Assembly (NCBI GenBank): GCA_947629735.1
Contig: CANREX010000014.1
Coordinates: 1-16,484, forward strand
Direction: 5' to 3'
Origin: an uncultured Clostridia bacterium
GTDB lineage: Bacteria > Bacillota > Clostridia > Christensenellales > Borkfalkiaceae
DNA length: 16,484 nucleotides
Below the pieces are notes generated by a model. The model had not been told where the DNA came from. It worked only from the letters and a program-made list of their open reading frames with translations, and did no database searches. Position numbers and translations under genes: made by a program. Of the stretch, positions 14,374 to 16,484 are shown piece after piece (the first letter of the stretch is position 1; each line of letters begins with the position of its first letter).

Positions 14374-14390
14374 GCCGCTCGGCGGCTTTT
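14374..14390 (+). terminator. Small terminator or attenuator ahead of rnfC
   Basis: GCCGC, a TCG loop and GCGGC followed by TTTT, then CCGATTTT. The stem is only 5 bp but GC-only. It lies about 100 bases after the Gx transporter stop and 40 bases before rnfC, so it may end the first transcript or act in the rnf leader. Confidence 0.5.
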
Positions 14391-14429
14391 CCGATTTTAA
14401 AAACGATAGGAGGAAAATAACCAGACCAG

Positions 14430-15863
14430 ATGAAAGCAATCAAAGCAAAACCCTTTTTCGCCGGTATTCACCCCAAAGGCATGAAGAGCCTTTCGAGCGG
14501 GTGCGCCGCGGAGAGAATGCCCGATCCGGAGACGGCGTACATATCGCTCTCCCAATCGCTCGGCAAGCCCGCGGTATGCTGCGTGGAAAAGGGACAGAAA
14601 GTCAAGGAGGGCGAACCGATAGCGCATGCCGACGGAGCGATTTCTTCCGACGTGTTCTCCTCGATAGCGGGCGAAGTTATCGATATTAAGAGCATGGCGG
14701 GCGCGAACGGCGGCACGGAGACGTACGTCGTCGTCAAGGGCGATGGCAGCGGCGAAAAGTTCACCTTCCCCCCTCTCGCCGACCCCGACGGCGAGGAGAT
14801 CAAAAAGAGAGTTAGGGACTGCGGCATAGTGGGCTTGGGCGGCGCGGGCTTCCCCGCGGCGGTTAAAATTTCGCCCAGAACGCCCGTGGACACGCTTATA
14901 TTGAACGGCGCTGAGTGCGAGCCCTACCTCACGTGCGATCACCGTCTCATGCTCGAAAACACCGACGAAATAGCGCGCGGCGCGAGGTATATCGCCAAGG
15001 CGCTCGGCGTGGACAAGATAGTGATAGGCATAGAAGCCAACAAGCCCGACTGTATTGCGGCGTTTGAAAAGTACGACGACATTCAGCCCGTCATCTTAAA
15101 ACGTCAATACCCGATGGGAAGCGAAAAGCACCTCATCTACGTGACGACGGGCAGAAAAGTGGGCATAGGCAAGCTGCCCGCGGACAGCGGAGTAGTCGTC
15201 CAGAACGTCGCGACGGCGTTTTCGGTGTGCGAAGCCGTGGAAAAGGGCAAGACGCTTTACGAAAGGATACTCACCGTCTCGGGTCAGGCAATAAACCAGC
15301 CAAAAAACCTGTGGGTGAAAGTGGGGACTTCGATAAAGGACATCGTCGATTTCTGCGGCGGGGAAAGTCTCCCTCCCAAAAAGGTCATACAGGGCGGACC
15401 TATGACGGGGCTTGCGCTTTCCACATACGACGTCTACACGCATAAGACGACTTCGGGCATACTGCTCATGAGCGAAAAGGAAGCGGCTGCGGAAGAGCCC
15501 ACCCCCTGCCTCAACTGCGGAATGTGCGCGGACAGATGTCCCATGCACCTTATGCCCATGCAGACGGCGTTTTACGCGGCTGCGGGAGAATACGAACTCG
15601 CGGCAAAGCTCGGCAACACGGTAGCGTGCATAGAGTGCGGCGCGTGCGAATACACCTGCCCCGCCAAGAGACCGCTCATTCAGGCGATAAGAAAGACAAA
15701 GGCGTACATGCGCGCGAAAGCGACGGCTTCTGCGCCCGCACCTTTGATAAAGCCCGCCGACCAAAAGGGCAGAAGCGCGCCTACCGTTCCTCTCGACCAC
15801 GTCCCCGAAAAGAAACCCGAAGAAGAAAAGAAAACAAACGAAAAGGAGAAAGACAATGGATAA
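14430..15863 (+). CDS. rnfC: Rnf electron transport complex subunit RnfC
   Basis: The peripheral NADH/FMN-binding subunit of the membrane Rnf complex, which couples electron flow between reduced ferredoxin and NAD+ to ion transport. 477 residues. Visible features are the N-terminal FFAGIHPKGMK (9-19), the flavin/NADH-binding stretch GLGGAGFPAAVK (135-146) and NGAECEPYLTCDHRLM (159-174), KRQYPMGSEK (224-233), and two 4Fe-4S motifs with Cys360, 363, 366, 370 and Cys400, 403, 406, 410. The C-terminal 40 residues are a charged Lys/Glu-rich tail. An in-frame stop at 14418-14420 limits the start to the ATG at 14430, yet the nearest GGAGG (14409-14413) is 16 bases away, an unusually long spacing. 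It overlaps rnfD by 8 bases. Confidence 0.96.
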   Translation: MKAIKAKPFFAGIHPKGMKSLSSGCAAERMPDPETAYISLSQSLGKPAVCCVEKGQKVKEGEPIAHADGAISSDVFSSIAGEVIDIKSMAGANGGTETYVVVKGDGSGEKFTFPPLADPDGEEIKKRVRDCGIVGLGGAGFPAAVKISPRTPVDTLILNGAECEPYLTCDHRLMLENTDEIARGARYIAKALGVDKIVIGIEANKPDCIAAFEKYDDIQPVILKRQYPMGSEKHLIYVTTGRKVGIGKLPADSGVVVQNVATAFSVCEAVEKGKTLYERILTVSGQAINQPKNLWVKVGTSIKDIVDFCGGESLPPKKVIQGGPMTGLALSTYDVYTHKTTSGILLMSEKEAAAEEPTPCLNCGMCADRCPMHLMPMQTAFYAAAGEYELAAKLGNTVACIECGACEYTCPAKRPLIQAIRKTKAYMRAKATASAPAPLIKPADQKGRSAPTVPLDHVPEKKPEEEKKTNEKEKDNG

Positions 15864-16484
15864 CAGCGTAGTAATATCCACTCCTCCTCACGTCAAGTCG
15901 CGGCGCACGACGAAGAGCATAATGTTGGACGTCATCATAGCTCTGCTGCCCGCGGCTATCATGGGAATAGTGTATTTCGGAGTAAACGCGTTCGTGCTTG
16001 AAATCACGGCGGTGCTCGCGGCGGTCGCGACGGAATTCGCGTACTTCTTCATAGCGAACAAGGGCTTTTCGGAAAAATGCAGGCACGCGGGAGAGGTGTG
16101 CAAAAAATGGTGGAAACAGTTTGACTACACCTCAATTATCACGGGTCTTATCCTCGCGCTGATAATCCCCGCCACCGCGCATTGGTACGAAGTATTGATA
16201 GGCGCGATCCTTGCGATAGCGATAGTTAAAATGGTGTTCGGCGGAACGGGCAAAAACCTCGTCAACCCCGCCGCTACGGGAAGAGTTATAATGTTTATAA
16301 GTTTCTCCCTGACGACGTACGTCGCGTGCAATATAGCGGCGGTCGGCGCGGGAAGCGAGATCTTCACGGGCGCGACTCACCTTTCGGGATATCTGCTCAA
16401 AGGCGAGGCGGCGGGCAAGATGTCGTGGCTCGATCTCTTCCTCGGCACGGGCGTCGCGGGGTGCATAGGCGAAACTTGCAAACT
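15856..16484 (+). CDS. rnfD: Rnf electron transport complex subunit RnfD (3' end beyond window)
   Basis: The membrane subunit of the Rnf complex, related to NqrB, seen for 209 residues and open to the window edge. It begins with STPPHVKSRRTTKSIMLD (8-25), the typical RnfD opening, followed by hydrophobic segments (about 24-42, 48-67, 92-106 and 112-128) and the conserved GGTGKNLVNPAATGR stretch (129-143). The TGAT motif at 171-174 corresponds to the S/T-G-A-T site where FMN is attached through the last threonine by a flavin transferase in characterised homologues. The ATG overlaps the rnfC stop and has AAAGGAG with 8 bases of spacing, so the two are coupled. The usual Firmicute order predicts rnfG, rnfE, rnfA and rnfB beyond the edge. 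Confidence 0.95.
   Translation, partial: MDNSVVISTPPHVKSRRTTKSIMLDVIIALLPAAIMGIVYFGVNAFVLEITAVLAAVATEFAYFFIANKGFSEKCRHAGEVCKKWWKQFDYTSIITGLILALIIPATAHWYEVLIGAILAIAIVKMVFGGTGKNLVNPAATGRVIMFISFSLTTYVACNIAAVGAGSEIFTGATHLSGYLLKGEAAGKMSWLDLFLGTGVAGCIGETCK

Overview
The window looks like a chromosomal segment of an anaerobic Firmicute of the class Clostridia. The evidence is the block tig-clpP-clpX-lon-engB, strong AAAGGAG-type ribosome binding sites, an RqcH homologue, a GGGtGRT-family protein and the start of an rnf operon. The DNA is moderately GC-rich but uses ATA isoleucine codons often. A Christensenellales-like gut lineage is a guess from that combination; no rRNA or other marker here settles it. 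I see no insertion sequence, prophage, CRISPR array, tRNA or rRNA.

Layout. (1) Bases 1-260: the 3' end of a GGGtGRT-family gene with a good intrinsic terminator. (2) Bases 404-8990, all on the minus strand: reading in the direction of transcription, trigger factor, ClpP, ClpX, Lon and the ribosome-assembly GTPase EngB form a protein-folding and proteolysis cluster. It is followed by a ROK-family sugar kinase and a water-selective AqpZ-type aquaporin, each behind a repeat-rich spacer. (3) Bases 9087-12070, plus strand and divergent from tig: rqcH (ribosome-associated quality control), a coupled small three-helix membrane protein, then a coupled pair of small unrecognised proteins with a winged-helix-like head and one C-terminal membrane helix. 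(4) Bases 12144-13622: a strong bidirectional terminator, then an M18 aminopeptidase on the minus strand driven by an exact-consensus SigA promoter. (5) Bases 13675-16484, plus strand: a Gx transporter / heptaprenyl-diphosphate-synthase-component-I-like membrane protein, then rnfC and a partial rnfD, the start of the Rnf ferredoxin:NAD+ oxidoreductase operon, which runs off the window.

How the parts relate. Trigger factor, ClpXP, Lon and RqcH act at successive stages of nascent-chain folding, stalled-chain tagging and degradation, and the divergent tig/rqcH promoter region places them side by side. M18 aminopeptidase could finish peptide turnover. The Rnf operon concerns membrane energy conservation and is separate.

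The least explained material is (a) the wHTH-TM protein pair and the membrane protein beside rqcH, (b) a roughly 31-nt sequence present both across the engB stop codon and upstream of the bidirectional terminator, and (c) degenerate repeats of about 23-24 nt in several intergenic spacers, which seem to share motifs from spacer to spacer. All similarities were judged by eye; no alignment or database search was run.
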